The notes beneath the pieces are model-generated. The model was given only the letters and a program-made list of their open reading frames with translations, was not told where the DNA came from and did no database searches. This document shows, piece by piece, positions 35,196 to 43,737 of a stretch of DNA of 64,000 nucleotides. A program made the position numbers and the translations under genes. The DNA is taken from NCBI GenBank assembly GCA_008080745.1, contig SHMX01000003.1, forward strand, positions 282,971-346,970, read 5' to 3'. Numbering within the stretch: the stretch's first letter is position 1; the number at the start of each line of letters is the position of its first letter. This stretch comes from Candidatus Thorarchaeota archaeon. Its GTDB lineage: Archaea; Asgardarchaeota; Thorarchaeia; Thorarchaeales; Thorarchaeaceae.

Positions 35196-36776
35196 TTGCC
35201 ACAGTCAGAAATCGATTCAGAAAATATTTCCAGATATCAACGTGGATTCGAATGGTTTACTCATATAGTACAGACTGACATGAAAAAACGACCGTGGAGA
35301 AGACTAGGGATTCTGACATTCTACGACAAGCCGTATGCAGATACTGAAAACATGTATCTTTCCCCAAAACAGGTTATCTTAGCTATGGCAAAAGAGGCCA
35401 AAAAGAAAGAGTCAGGCCTACTAATTGTGGTTGATGCATTAGAAAAAGGGGAAATGGGTCTTAGCACAAAGCAGGGTTTTGACCAATTCATGGAGATTTT
35501 TGATTCTGTATTTCCAGATTCTAAAAAATACTATTTTGGCAATAAAGCATCTGAAAGAAAATGGCTCCATGAATACGATTCATTGAAGATACCTTTGGAG
35601 TGGCTAATACAGAAGCCGAATATTTTTGCAGATATTCTCTCTGATGCATCTCCTGTAGGAGAAGATATTGGTCCTGGGGATGCCTCTTTTGAGAACATTG
35701 AGGGAATGATTGAAGTTCTTGTTGAGAAATTAGGTCCACCTTCTCTGACTGAAGAAGTGATGGGTAAGATCAAGAGCACCGAAGCGAGTGATTATGCCGG
35801 AGAAGCTGTAGGGCTTATGACCGTATTTGTAAGTCCCACAACTGCTGTTTCGCGGGGTGTAAAATATCTTGGAAAATTCATGAGTTTGGTAAAGGATCGG
35901 AGAAAAGCAGAAGTCAAGGAAGTATATGAAGAATGGGAGAAACGAGTGCAGAAAGGCTATTCAAAAGAGAATTTATTGAAGTTTTTTGAATTGGGAGAGG
36001 ATTATGATGCGGGACTAGATGAGGCGATTTCTGACTACAAGACAGTATTGTTAGTGGTAGAAACAAGAAATTCGCTCTATGACCTATTCTTACCCCTGGT
36101 ACTCCAACACCTTGTAGAGGAGATTGGATATCTTCCTCCCGAAGACAGGCCTTTGAGAGAGCCTATTCTCGAAGAAGAACTTACGGTGCCAAAAACAGAA
36201 GATTGGGATACAGATGCACTCTCATATGGAGAACTTGAAGAGGTTGCTTCGGAAGAGCTTCCGGAGATTGAAGAAGCTCAACTACCAAAAGTAGATTTGG
36301 ATTATGAGATGGAAACCGATATCGAGATGACAGAAGCCGACTATGATGGAAAACCCGAAACAATACTATTTCTCGATGCAGCGACGCATTTATCAAAATT
36401 TGTGCGTTCGTTCAAATTTGCATTGGGATTGCCAGATAGATATCCAAATCTCTCGGTTTCTGCAAGTTTCTATACGGATAAGGAAAATATCAGCGATTCC
36501 CTAGAAGAGGGTGTTCTTGAATATATGAAGGAGAGAGCTCTAGTATTTGATCTCCATCCAGAGATATTTGATGATGTAACTGCGAGACTGCCAATAACTC
36601 GGAAAGCCTGGTTGATGGGACGACTGCAGTTGATGGAACAAATCAGAAATGAAGGCGAACTAGCTGTTCTCGAGTACTACCCAAGCGAATATCCAAAATG
36701 GAGTCTCCGAAGAGTGGATAAACCAGAGAGCAAAGTGGTACGAGAAATAAGATCGTGGTTCAGAAGAGGTAAATAA
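35196..36776 (+). CDS. Uncharacterised 526-residue protein
   Basis: I do not recognise this protein. It appears cytosolic and alpha/beta. Residues 25-180 (RRLGILTFYDKPYAD, GLLIVVDALEKGEMG) look like a nucleotide- or ligand-binding fold without a P-loop. A helical region follows (VSRGVKYLGKFMSLVKDRRK), then an acidic linker rich in Glu/Asp (about 325-385) and a compact C-terminal domain (ETILFLDAATHLSKFVRSFK to EIRSWFRRGK). The frame opens at GTG 35187, but that codon overlaps the SD. TTG 35196 has GAGGTG six bases upstream, so I use it. Context gives no clue to function. Confidence 0.72.
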   Translation: MPQSEIDSENISRYQRGFEWFTHIVQTDMKKRPWRRLGILTFYDKPYADTENMYLSPKQVILAMAKEAKKKESGLLIVVDALEKGEMGLSTKQGFDQFMEIFDSVFPDSKKYYFGNKASERKWLHEYDSLKIPLEWLIQKPNIFADILSDASPVGEDIGPGDASFENIEGMIEVLVEKLGPPSLTEEVMGKIKSTEASDYAGEAVGLMTVFVSPTTAVSRGVKYLGKFMSLVKDRRKAEVKEVYEEWEKRVQKGYSKENLLKFFELGEDYDAGLDEAISDYKTVLLVVETRNSLYDLFLPLVLQHLVEEIGYLPPEDRPLREPILEEELTVPKTEDWDTDALSYGELEEVASEELPEIEEAQLPKVDLDYEMETDIEMTEADYDGKPETILFLDAATHLSKFVRSFKFALGLPDRYPNLSVSASFYTDKENISDSLEEGVLEYMKERALVFDLHPEIFDDVTARLPITRKAWLMGRLQLMEQIRNEGELAVLEYYPSEYPKWSLRRVDKPESKVVREIRSWFRRGK

Positions 36777-36865
36777 CTAATAATAAAAGTAAGAAATTCA
36801 TCAATCCCGTAAGAAATATAATCGAATACCCTCTTCGTCACACCTATTTCGGAGGCATTATTGAT

Positions 36866-37282
36866 TTGAGTAACAAAGATATGACTCAGGCACGAGTTCT
36901 CAAAATTATTAAAGGAAATGAGGTCACGCTTCCAGCCGATTTTGTGGAAGGTATTGGCCAACCATACGGGCTCGCAATCTTGATTATGAAAGATAAGAGT
37001 GTAAAGCTATATCCAGTTGGCAGTTCAAAAGTTCTGTATCTTAAGTTGGATATCGAGAAGCTGAGTAAGAGCTTCTTAGAAGAATTAACCAATGTGTTTG
37101 ATGGTGCAGGATTGGAAGATGTGCTCTTCACCAGTGGAATATGTCAAGCTCAGAACCAATGTTATTACGAGTGTTATTTCACACCTGAGCAGCTACGAAT
37201 CTCACACGATGCAATGGAGAAAGAGCTCCAGAGTATCACAGGAGTTCAGAAAGTCATACTCCATGATGTCCCCGTTGCATAG
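36866..37282 (+). CDS. AbrB/SpoVT-like DNA-binding domain with ACT-like C-terminus
   Basis: A 138-residue putative regulator. The N-terminus (ARVLKIIKGNEVTLPADFVEGIG) has the swapped-hairpin AbrB pattern, where K-G-x-V-T-L-P replaces the usual G-R-I-x-I-P. From residue 60 the chain reads LKLDIEKLSKSFLEELTNVFDGAGLEDVLFT and ends SITGVQKVILHDVPV, a beta-alpha-beta layout like an ACT or similar small ligand-binding domain. A short Cys-containing loop (GICQAQNQCYYECYF) lies between. It could sense an amino acid or metal and regulate transcription. TTG 36866 has GGAGG ten bases upstream; ATG 36881 is the alternative. Confidence 0.7.
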   Translation: MSNKDMTQARVLKIIKGNEVTLPADFVEGIGQPYGLAILIMKDKSVKLYPVGSSKVLYLKLDIEKLSKSFLEELTNVFDGAGLEDVLFTSGICQAQNQCYYECYFTPEQLRISHDAMEKELQSITGVQKVILHDVPVA

Positions 37283-37370
37283 TGATTCTTGCTAAGCCAC
37301 CCATCAATTTGTACGGGCATAGAAAGATCCACCTATGGGCTGGATATACTATTGGAGTTTAACAGTAACC

Positions 37371-38828
37371 ATGGTAAAATTTACAGGAGTCGTATCTACA
37401 TCCTCATACGAGGCCCAATCAAACATTGAATATGTACATCCATTGTTCAAAAGAAGACCAATCAAGTATGACTTACAAACTGATGGAGTATCCAGTTGTA
37501 TCCTGATAGAGGAGAATGTGGACTTTTTAGAGATAGAAGATTACATTATCATTGGAACCAAAAAGGTGAACAGGTATATCGATTCTGGCGAATCAGATAA
37601 ATCCAGTGTTTTTAGCAGCAAAATCCTAGAATCCAACCCAGATGGCCTGCTTCTGATCTCCAAAAAGTCTGAGTTCCAAATGATACGTGGACCATATTCA
37701 ATGGTGCCTTGTTATTATTCATTATACAAAGGGAGTCTATTATTTGCAGGCGAGAAGAAATTACTTTGGAACTTGGGGGTTTTTTCAATTGAAAGGTTGG
37801 AACCCGGAGAAAAAATAGTCTTTAAAGATGGGAAACTCTCACATGAGGTAGTCATTTCACGAGAGAAACCACCCATACGGATTGAAAATACATATGACCA
37901 GACATTAGATATACTTCAAAAATTGCTTTACGATTCATTTCAATCAACTAAAGCAGATGGAGAGGTGGGAGTGTTGCTTTCAGGAGGGGTAGATAGTTCT
38001 CTTGCATGTTTGTTAGCAAAAAATACCTTCGGTGACATTACAGCAATTTCAACTTCATCACGAAGAGCGAGAGATTTTAAAGCCTCAAAGCAAGCTGCTG
38101 AACTCCTAAAAGTTAAACATGAAGTAGTGCTACTCGACATCGAAACGATATGGCATAAACTTCCTGAAGTAATCTATGCCATCGAAACATCAAATCAACT
38201 CGATGTTGAGATAGCCCTCCCATTTTATCTCGCAGCAGAGAGAGCAGCAGATTTGGGAATCTCGTTGCTTATCTCAGGTCAGGGACCTGATGAGCTGTTT
38301 GCAGGATACGCAAAACATGAACGTTTAGTGCAACGTTTGGGATTTGAAAAACTCCCTGAACAGTTATGGAGTGAGGTATCCATAACTCACAAAGCCAATA
38401 TTGAACGGGATAAAAAGGCCATAGAAAATCATGGACTCAAATCCTTCTTCCCCTTTCTCTATCCATCATTCATAATTGAGTCGCTAACCATCAGACCTGA
38501 ATGGAAGATAAATCCAAGTCTTGAACCTCCTAGAAAGATAATATTCCGAGATCTTGCTAGAAGAATAGGGTTACCGGATATTTTAGCTGCAGGACCCAAA
38601 AAAGCCACGCAGTTCAGTTCAGGAACTAGTAAACTTCTCATCAAGGCTTTAAAATCTAGACTTGCAGATGAGGAAGTGACCCGAAGAGAGATAGAGCACG
38701 CTTTACAAACTTTTTTGCATCTTATAGCTGAAAAAATTGGAGTACCAACATCAGTTAAGAAACTGAAAATGATTGAAGAGGATTGGTTAGCTTCACTTAT
38801 TGATCAGGTGAAAGTTCCTGCGTCTTAG
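37371..38828 (+). CDS. Asparagine-synthetase-like ATP-dependent amidotransferase (glutaminase Cys not seen)
   Basis: A 485-residue protein with the AsnB C-terminal synthetase domain: GVLLSGGVDSSLACLLA is the PP-loop (near residue 200), followed by ISGQGPDELFAGYAKHERL, a family hallmark. It would adenylate a carboxylate and transfer nitrogen. The N-terminal third resembles a degenerate Ntn-type glutaminase domain, but I see no Cys right after the Met, so it probably uses ammonia or a different amine, as in beta-lactam-synthetase relatives. The frame opens at ATG 37335. I prefer ATG 37371 (MVKFTGVVST), the more family-like start. It overlaps the convergent MoaD-like gene by four bases. Confidence 0.85.
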   Translation: MVKFTGVVSTSSYEAQSNIEYVHPLFKRRPIKYDLQTDGVSSCILIEENVDFLEIEDYIIIGTKKVNRYIDSGESDKSSVFSSKILESNPDGLLLISKKSEFQMIRGPYSMVPCYYSLYKGSLLFAGEKKLLWNLGVFSIERLEPGEKIVFKDGKLSHEVVISREKPPIRIENTYDQTLDILQKLLYDSFQSTKADGEVGVLLSGGVDSSLACLLAKNTFGDITAISTSSRRARDFKASKQAAELLKVKHEVVLLDIETIWHKLPEVIYAIETSNQLDVEIALPFYLAAERAADLGISLLISGQGPDELFAGYAKHERLVQRLGFEKLPEQLWSEVSITHKANIERDKKAIENHGLKSFFPFLYPSFIIESLTIRPEWKINPSLEPPRKIIFRDLARRIGLPDILAAGPKKATQFSSGTSKLLIKALKSRLADEEVTRREIEHALQTFLHLIAEKIGVPTSVKKLKMIEEDWLASLIDQVKVPAS

Positions 38829-39028
38829 CCACCAGCAATGATTGGTAAAATTACCACTTTATCATCTTCATTTAGTTCGGTGTCCAGGTCTGCTTTTTTC
38901 CCATCTACCAAAACCACATGAGTATCTGATAGCTTCAACTCCTCCAAAAGTTGGGATACTGTGATGGATTTTGAAACAGTAATAGTTTTTGCGCCTGCTT
39001 TTTCAAGAGCTCGGGACAGGATAATCAC
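38825..39028 (-). CDS. MoaD/ThiS-like ubiquitin-fold sulfur carrier
   Basis: A 67-residue beta-grasp protein ending in the diglycine IAGG that such carriers need for adenylation and thiolation. Seen: short strand, helix KSITVSQLLEELKL, strands HVVLVDGKKAD and NEDDKVVILPIIAGG, the normal order for ThiS/MoaD/SAMP. It could donate sulfur for thiamine, molybdopterin or tRNA, or be conjugated to proteins. The start is GTG 39028, with GAGG six bases upstream. It ends four bases inside the convergent AsnB-like gene. No E1-like activating gene is in the window. Confidence 0.88.
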   Translation of the reverse strand: MIILSRALEKAGAKTITVSKSITVSQLLEELKLSDTHVVLVDGKKADLDTELNEDDKVVILPIIAGG

Positions 39029-39314
39029 CTAATTCCTCTAGTACAATTTCACTTATAGAGTTACGCCAGTTGGCTATCTAAAATGGAAAAAATGCCGAAG
39101 TCACATTAGACAATAGCCTATGCTGGGGCGTTAGTAATAAATAGGAGCTTCAATGATTTGTCGTCAACAGGCTAAGCTGATGATAAATTTCGATGAAAGA
39201 CGTTGTCTGTATTTGTAACCTACGACAACCTTCATAAGAGGCTCTTAGCGGCTCAGTAGAAGAGTGTCGAACCTAAATTCGGCATACATCGAACCAAATG
39301 AGGAGATAGTGGCC
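39029..39314. other. Intergenic promoter region of mevalonate operon
   Basis: About 286 bases between divergent genes. AT-rich stretches near 39140 (AATAAATAGG) and 39234 (CATAAGAGG) could be promoter elements. GAGGAG lies nine to ten bases before ATG 39315. I see no gene, repeat or RNA here. Confidence 0.35.
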
Positions 39315-40358
39315 ATGGTTGGCATTATAGGCTATGGAGTATACATACCAAGGTACCGAATAAAGACCGAAGAGATTGCAGATGTATGGGGCGATAACGG
39401 CCCACAGATGGCAAGAGGTCTGGGTGTCTTTGAGAAATCTGTGCCCGGACCGGATGAAGACGTAGCGACCATTTCAGTTGAGGCCGCACGTAATGCAATA
39501 AAATATGCAGGAATCGATCCAAGAGATATTGGTGCTGTCTATGTTGGATCAGAGTCACACCCCTATGCGGTGAAACCAACAGGCACCATCGTAGCGGAGG
39601 CAATAGGATGCACTCCCTACTTGACTGCGGCAGATTATGAGTTCGCCTGCAAAGCAGGAACCGCAGCTATTCAGACTACAATGGGTCTGACACAATCTAA
39701 GATGATCAAGATTGGTTTGGCAATTGGTTCAGACACAGCACAGGGAAGACCAGGAGATGCACTGGAGTATTCAGCAGCTGCTGGCGGAGTTGCAGTTCTT
39801 ATCGGAGAAGATAACCCTGTTGCGACAATAGAAGAAACCCTCTCATTTACAACAGATACGCCAGATTTTTGGCGACGAGAGGGAGAGGATTTCCCCAGTC
39901 ACGGTGCGAGATTCACTGGAGAGCCCGCATATTTCAGACATGTGGGAGAGGCAGCAAAAGCAATGCTAAAGAAGACTGATACAACTATCGATGATTACGA
40001 CTATTTTGTATTTCATATGCCTAATGGAAAGTTCCCAGTAAATATGGGTAAACAACTGAAGGTCCCCAAAGAAAAACTTGAGGATAGCTTGGTCGTACGT
40101 CAAATTGGAAATACCTACTCAGGTTCTGCAATGATGGGAATGGCAAGGATTTTGGACATTGCCAAGCCGGGAGAAAAAATATTCATGGTATCTTATGGCT
40201 CAGGAGCTGGTAGTGACGCATTTGTATTGAAAGTAGAAGAAGAAATTTTGAAGCACCGAGGAGAAGTGCCTACTGTCGACGATTTCATTGAAAGAAAGAC
40301 CTACGTGAGCTATGCGGTCTATGCTAAATATCGACGGAAGATCAAAGCACTCGGTTAA
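39315..40358 (+). CDS. mvaS: Hydroxymethylglutaryl-CoA synthase, archaeal type
   Basis: Condenses acetyl-CoA with acetoacetyl-CoA to HMG-CoA, the entry to the mevalonate route for archaeal lipid tails. The 347 residues start [21 protein letters not shown]; the family features [12 protein letters not shown] (catalytic Cys), a Glu near the start (ESHPYA region), and [16 protein letters not shown] (His) are present, with [12 protein letters not shown]. An upstream TTG/ATG extension is out of keeping with family starts; ATG 39315 has GAGGAG upstream. The thiolase and DUF35 genes follow with 13 and 4 bases between. In archaea these three proteins form one complex that channels the unstable acetoacetyl-CoA (established for methanogen homologues). 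Confidence 0.96.
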   Translation: MVGIIGYGVYIPRYRIKTEEIADVWGDNGPQMARGLGVFEKSVPGPDEDVATISVEAARNAIKYAGIDPRDIGAVYVGSESHPYAVKPTGTIVAEAIGCTPYLTAADYEFACKAGTAAIQTTMGLTQSKMIKIGLAIGSDTAQGRPGDALEYSAAAGGVAVLIGEDNPVATIEETLSFTTDTPDFWRREGEDFPSHGARFTGEPAYFRHVGEAAKAMLKKTDTTIDDYDYFVFHMPNGKFPVNMGKQLKVPKEKLEDSLVVRQIGNTYSGSAMMGMARILDIAKPGEKIFMVSYGSGAGSDAFVLKVEEEILKHRGEVPTVDDFIERKTYVSYAVYAKYRRKIKALG

Positions 40359-40371
40359 TGGAGGGAAGATA

Positions 40372-41532
40372 ATGAGTAGAAGAGTTGCAATTATTGGAGT
40401 AGGAATGAGTGAATTTGGAGAACTCTGGGATAAGAGTCTCCGAGATATTACACTTGAAGCAGGAATGTATTCGATTTTCGACGCTGAAATTAGCGGTTCA
40501 GAAATTGATGCAATCATAATTGGAAATATGAGCGCAGGTAGATTCACAGGACAAGAACATCTAGGAGCTCTGGCTGCTGACATGGGAGGTCTAGGAAATA
40601 TTCCAGCCTATAGTGTAGAAGCAGCGTGTGCCAGTGGCGGAGCAGCAGTGCGACATGCATACATGGCAATCAAATCAGGCGAACATGATGCAATGATGGT
40701 TCTGGGTTGCGAGAAAATGAGCGACGTCAATCAGACTGAAGCCATGAAGACCATCAGTGTAGCAAGTGACTGGGAATGGGAAGGTCTCTTTGGAGCAACA
40801 TTTCCAGCGTTATATGCATTCATAGCACGTAGACATATGATGGAATACGGTACAACCGAAGAGATGCTAGCCCAAGTAGCAGTAAAGAATCATGCCAACG
40901 CCGCTCACAATCCATGGGCACAGTTCCAAAGACCTGTACCAATCGAATTTGTGATGGGTTCGGGTATGCTGGCTGATCCAATTAGAGTACTACACTCATC
41001 ACCCATCAGCGATGGAGCAGCAGGGCTGATAATGTGTGATGAAAAAACAGCCAAGAAGTATACAGACACTCCGATTTACATTGAATCATCAACACAGGCG
41101 AGTGACACATTGGCACTTCATGACAGAAGAGATATCTGTACTGCAGACGCGGTGGTTCATTCATCAAAAAGCGCCCTGAAAAAGGCTGGTTTGAAAATTG
41201 AAGATATCGATGTCTTTGAGCTTCATGACAGTTTTACGATAAGTGAAATTATGCTTACTGAAGATGTCGGAATCGCAGAGAAAGGAAAGGGTGGTCAAGT
41301 GGTTCTTGATGGATTGACCGAGATAGGTGGACAATTTCCTGTCAATACCTCAGGAGGACTCAAAGCAAGAGGACATCCCATAGGCGCTACAGGAGTAGCA
41401 CAAATAGTTGAATTAGCCCTTCAACTAAGGGGTGACTGCGAGGGTAGACAGGTTGAGGGTGCAGAGAAAGGTTTGGCCGTTAATATCGGTGGAACTGGTG
41501 CAACATCAATTGTACACATTCTAGGGAGGTAA
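40372..41532 (+). CDS. Acetyl-CoA C-acetyltransferase (thiolase), archaeal
   Basis: Makes acetoacetyl-CoA from two acetyl-CoA. The 386 residues start SRRVAIIGVGMSEFGELW. Seen: SVEAACASGGAAVRHAY with the nucleophilic Cys, ELHDSFTISEIM in the third quarter, and the closing GLKARGHPIGATGVAQIVE with its active-site His. The final Cys seen in bacterial biosynthetic thiolases is replaced by the archaeal ending VNIGGTGATS. GGAGG lies six bases before ATG 40372. It is sandwiched between mvaS and the DUF35 gene as one transcript. Confidence 0.95.
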   Translation: MSRRVAIIGVGMSEFGELWDKSLRDITLEAGMYSIFDAEISGSEIDAIIIGNMSAGRFTGQEHLGALAADMGGLGNIPAYSVEAACASGGAAVRHAYMAIKSGEHDAMMVLGCEKMSDVNQTEAMKTISVASDWEWEGLFGATFPALYAFIARRHMMEYGTTEEMLAQVAVKNHANAAHNPWAQFQRPVPIEFVMGSGMLADPIRVLHSSPISDGAAGLIMCDEKTAKKYTDTPIYIESSTQASDTLALHDRRDICTADAVVHSSKSALKKAGLKIEDIDVFELHDSFTISEIMLTEDVGIAEKGKGGQVVLDGLTEIGGQFPVNTSGGLKARGHPIGATGVAQIVELALQLRGDCEGRQVEGAEKGLAVNIGGTGATSIVHILGR

Positions 41533-41536
41533 GAAA

Positions 41537-41959
41537 ATGGCAGAACATGGCGTAGCAAACATTTGGCGAAAACAGAAATCAATGTACAGCATCATTGGAA
41601 GTAAATGTACCACCTGTGGAGAACATTACTTCCCACCTAGACCAGTCTGTCCGACTTGCAGAAGAAAGGGACAACTTGAAGAATATCAGTTCAAAGGTCT
41701 GGGAAAGATACACACATTTGCAGTAGTCCGTCAAGCTCCTGAGGACTTTAAGAGACAAGTCCCATATGTCGTTGCTCAAGTTGAGCTGGACGAGGGGGCT
41801 AGGTTAACTGCTCAAATAGTCAATATAGAGCCAGAAAATGTAGAGATTGGTATGAGAGTAAGATCCTGTTTCAGAAAGATTACCGAGTATGGACAGGGTG
41901 GTATCATCGTATACGGTTACAAATTCGAGCCAACGATGAAAGTCACCGGCCACGATTAA
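41537..41959 (+). CDS. DUF35 zinc-ribbon/OB-fold scaffold protein
   Basis: A 140-residue accessory protein. The first part holds a zinc ribbon with CTTCG and CPTC (CxxC pairs around KGQL); the rest is an OB-fold (FKGLGKIHTFAVVRQAP, PYVVAQVELDEGARLTAQI). It bridges HMG-CoA synthase and thiolase in the archaeal complex. Both neighbours are here, in the same order and orientation. GGGAGGT lies about six bases before ATG 41537. The stop lies three bases from the end of the convergent phosphoesterase gene. Confidence 0.93.
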   Translation: MAEHGVANIWRKQKSMYSIIGSKCTTCGEHYFPPRPVCPTCRRKGQLEEYQFKGLGKIHTFAVVRQAPEDFKRQVPYVVAQVELDEGARLTAQIVNIEPENVEIGMRVRSCFRKITEYGQGGIIVYGYKFEPTMKVTGHD

Positions 41960-41962
41960 ATC

Positions 41963-42661
41963 TCAAGTCCAGATATCGAGTTCGGTAATGGTTCCTACTG
42001 CGGGAAGTGCCACATTCCGGACTCGAGTATCTCTAATATATGCCTCGTGCACTGTAGCATTATGTACATGACCGTGAATAACGAGGTCAGGTTGTTCTTC
42101 TTCTAGTATTTTGTAAAATCTTTTACTTCCCAGCCATGAGAATGCCCTTCTATCTTCACCCTCGCATGTTTCGAGACATGGGCTATAATGCATCAAGAGA
42201 ATTCTTCTATCAGCCCCCTGATATTCCAGTCTTTTTAACAGATTACGAGCTCTTCCAACACGTCGTCTAAAGATACGCTTGATGCTGGGAATATTATCAC
42301 GTTGCCAAGATGTAGGGCGATCCAATGACCCTTGAGTACCAACAATTCCAACCTTGAGACCGCGAATTTTAAAGATCAAAGATTGTTCATCAAGAATAAT
42401 CATTCTTGTTCCAATAATCTCCACTAATTCATCACGTATCTCAGAATATTCCTCATTTCCAAAACATCCAACAATGGGAAAATTGGAACCTATCTGTTCA
42501 CCAATGACATCTAAGACGTTAATCATCTCATCAGCTTTTCCACGGTTGACCATATCGCCAGCCATGAGAAATAGATCGGGTGCGTTATATTTAGTAAGTT
42601 CACTAGCAAATTCCTCTAGATACCGAGGACTATGTACATCCGCAACTGCCAGTATTCTCAT
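41963..42661 (-). CDS. Calcineurin-like metallophosphoesterase
   Basis: A 232-residue metal-dependent phosphoesterase. The two-metal motifs are present in order: VADVHS (DxH), LFLMAGDMVNRG (GD), VGCFGNEE (GNxE), LLMHYSP and IHGHVHNATV (GHxH). The family includes phosphodiesterases and nucleotide phosphatases; the substrate is not shown. GCGGAT before ATG 42661 is a poor SD. It is divergent from the PPAT/kinase fusion gene. Confidence 0.85.
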   Translation of the reverse strand: MRILAVADVHSPRYLEEFASELTKYNAPDLFLMAGDMVNRGKADEMINVLDVIGEQIGSNFPIVGCFGNEEYSEIRDELVEIIGTRMIILDEQSLIFKIRGLKVGIVGTQGSLDRPTSWQRDNIPSIKRIFRRRVGRARNLLKRLEYQGADRRILLMHYSPCLETCEGEDRRAFSWLGSKRFYKILEEEQPDLVIHGHVHNATVHEAYIRDTRVRNVALPAVGTITELDIWT

Positions 42662-42747
42662 ATCCGCACTAACACTCTCTGTTGTTAGAGAGGGGATGTA
42701 AACAGGGATTATTAAAGGTTAGACTTCACAAAAACAATTGTGATGAA

Positions 42748-43737
42748 ATGACAGGAACATGGGCTTTGAACCTTTTTGACAGACTCCATATAGGTCATCA
42801 AGTGTTAATAGATATCCTTCATGAGATGCCAGAACCAGTGGCGTGTGTTAATGGAGGGGAGCTTATTGGAAAGGAATTAGAATATGGAACCCTCATCCAA
42901 CCTGTTGATATCAGAGAGAAGGCTCTTAGGAGATACCTGAAGCAAGTCGAACTAGATAAGACAATCCAAGTTAGGACTATCACCAAGTTTGAAGAATTTC
43001 TTGAAATACCGGATTCAACTACCTTCGTCATGTTTCAGGGACCTTGTTGTATGGAAATTGAGGAGAGAGGTCTCGAACTACGCGCAGAGAAGTTACCAGT
43101 CTCAGACTCTGTGAAATATGTTAAACCAGTTCGGGCTGCCGATGGTGACAAAATTTCATCAGCCCGAATAAGAAAAGGTGAAGTGGATCGGAAAGGTCGC
43201 GTTCTTGCAGGTACCTCAGAGCCCCCTCGATTGTTGAAAGAAACTCGACGAAAAGATCTCAAGGCACCAAAAGGAGATATCTTCAGTGTCAAAGAGGGTA
43301 AGCCAGAAACCGCAGTAGTGAATCGAATAAAAGACGAGCAACCAACTATGGTCATCAGTATTGGAGATGTTACAACTGCCACACTGATGGAAGAGGGTTA
43401 TACACCAAAGGTCAGAGTAATTGATGGCATAACAAAACGCGGAGAATTTGAGAAAGAATTTCATTCCGAACTAGAATACAGAATCTATAATCCTGCTGCG
43501 GCAATATATCCTGAGGCATGGTCGGTTATGAAAACGGCAATTGAAATAGACGAACACTCGCTAATTAAAGTTGAAGGAGAAGAAGATCTAATGGGATTTC
43601 CAGCGGCACTTCTTGCTCCTCTTGGGTCAGTGATGCTCTATGGACAGCCCGATGTTGGGATAGTGTGGGTGCCTGTCACTCAAGAAAATAAAGACCGAGC
43701 CAGGAATCTTCTTGACGATATGGAAACCATCTCATGA
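42748..43737 (+). CDS. Phosphopantetheine adenylyltransferase fused to GTP-dependent dephospho-CoA kinase
   Basis: A two-domain CoA-synthesis protein. The first 150 residues are archaeal PPAT, with FDRLHIGHQVLID (HxGH nucleotidyltransferase motif). The last 160 residues match the archaeal GTP-dependent dephospho-CoA kinase family (DUF359): MVISIGDVTTATLMEEG and VRVIDGITKRGEFE. Together they would perform the last two steps to CoA. The frame opens at 42682; MTGTWALNLFDRLH from ATG 42748 is the more plausible beginning but the SD is weak (GTGAT). The first strand reads GTWALNLF instead of GGTFDRLH, a small divergence. The gene is convergent with Nnr and overlaps it by six bases. Confidence 0.87.
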   Translation: MTGTWALNLFDRLHIGHQVLIDILHEMPEPVACVNGGELIGKELEYGTLIQPVDIREKALRRYLKQVELDKTIQVRTITKFEEFLEIPDSTTFVMFQGPCCMEIEERGLELRAEKLPVSDSVKYVKPVRAADGDKISSARIRKGEVDRKGRVLAGTSEPPRLLKETRRKDLKAPKGDIFSVKEGKPETAVVNRIKDEQPTMVISIGDVTTATLMEEGYTPKVRVIDGITKRGEFEKEFHSELEYRIYNPAAAIYPEAWSVMKTAIEIDEHSLIKVEGEEDLMGFPAALLAPLGSVMLYGQPDVGIVWVPVTQENKDRARNLLDDMETIS

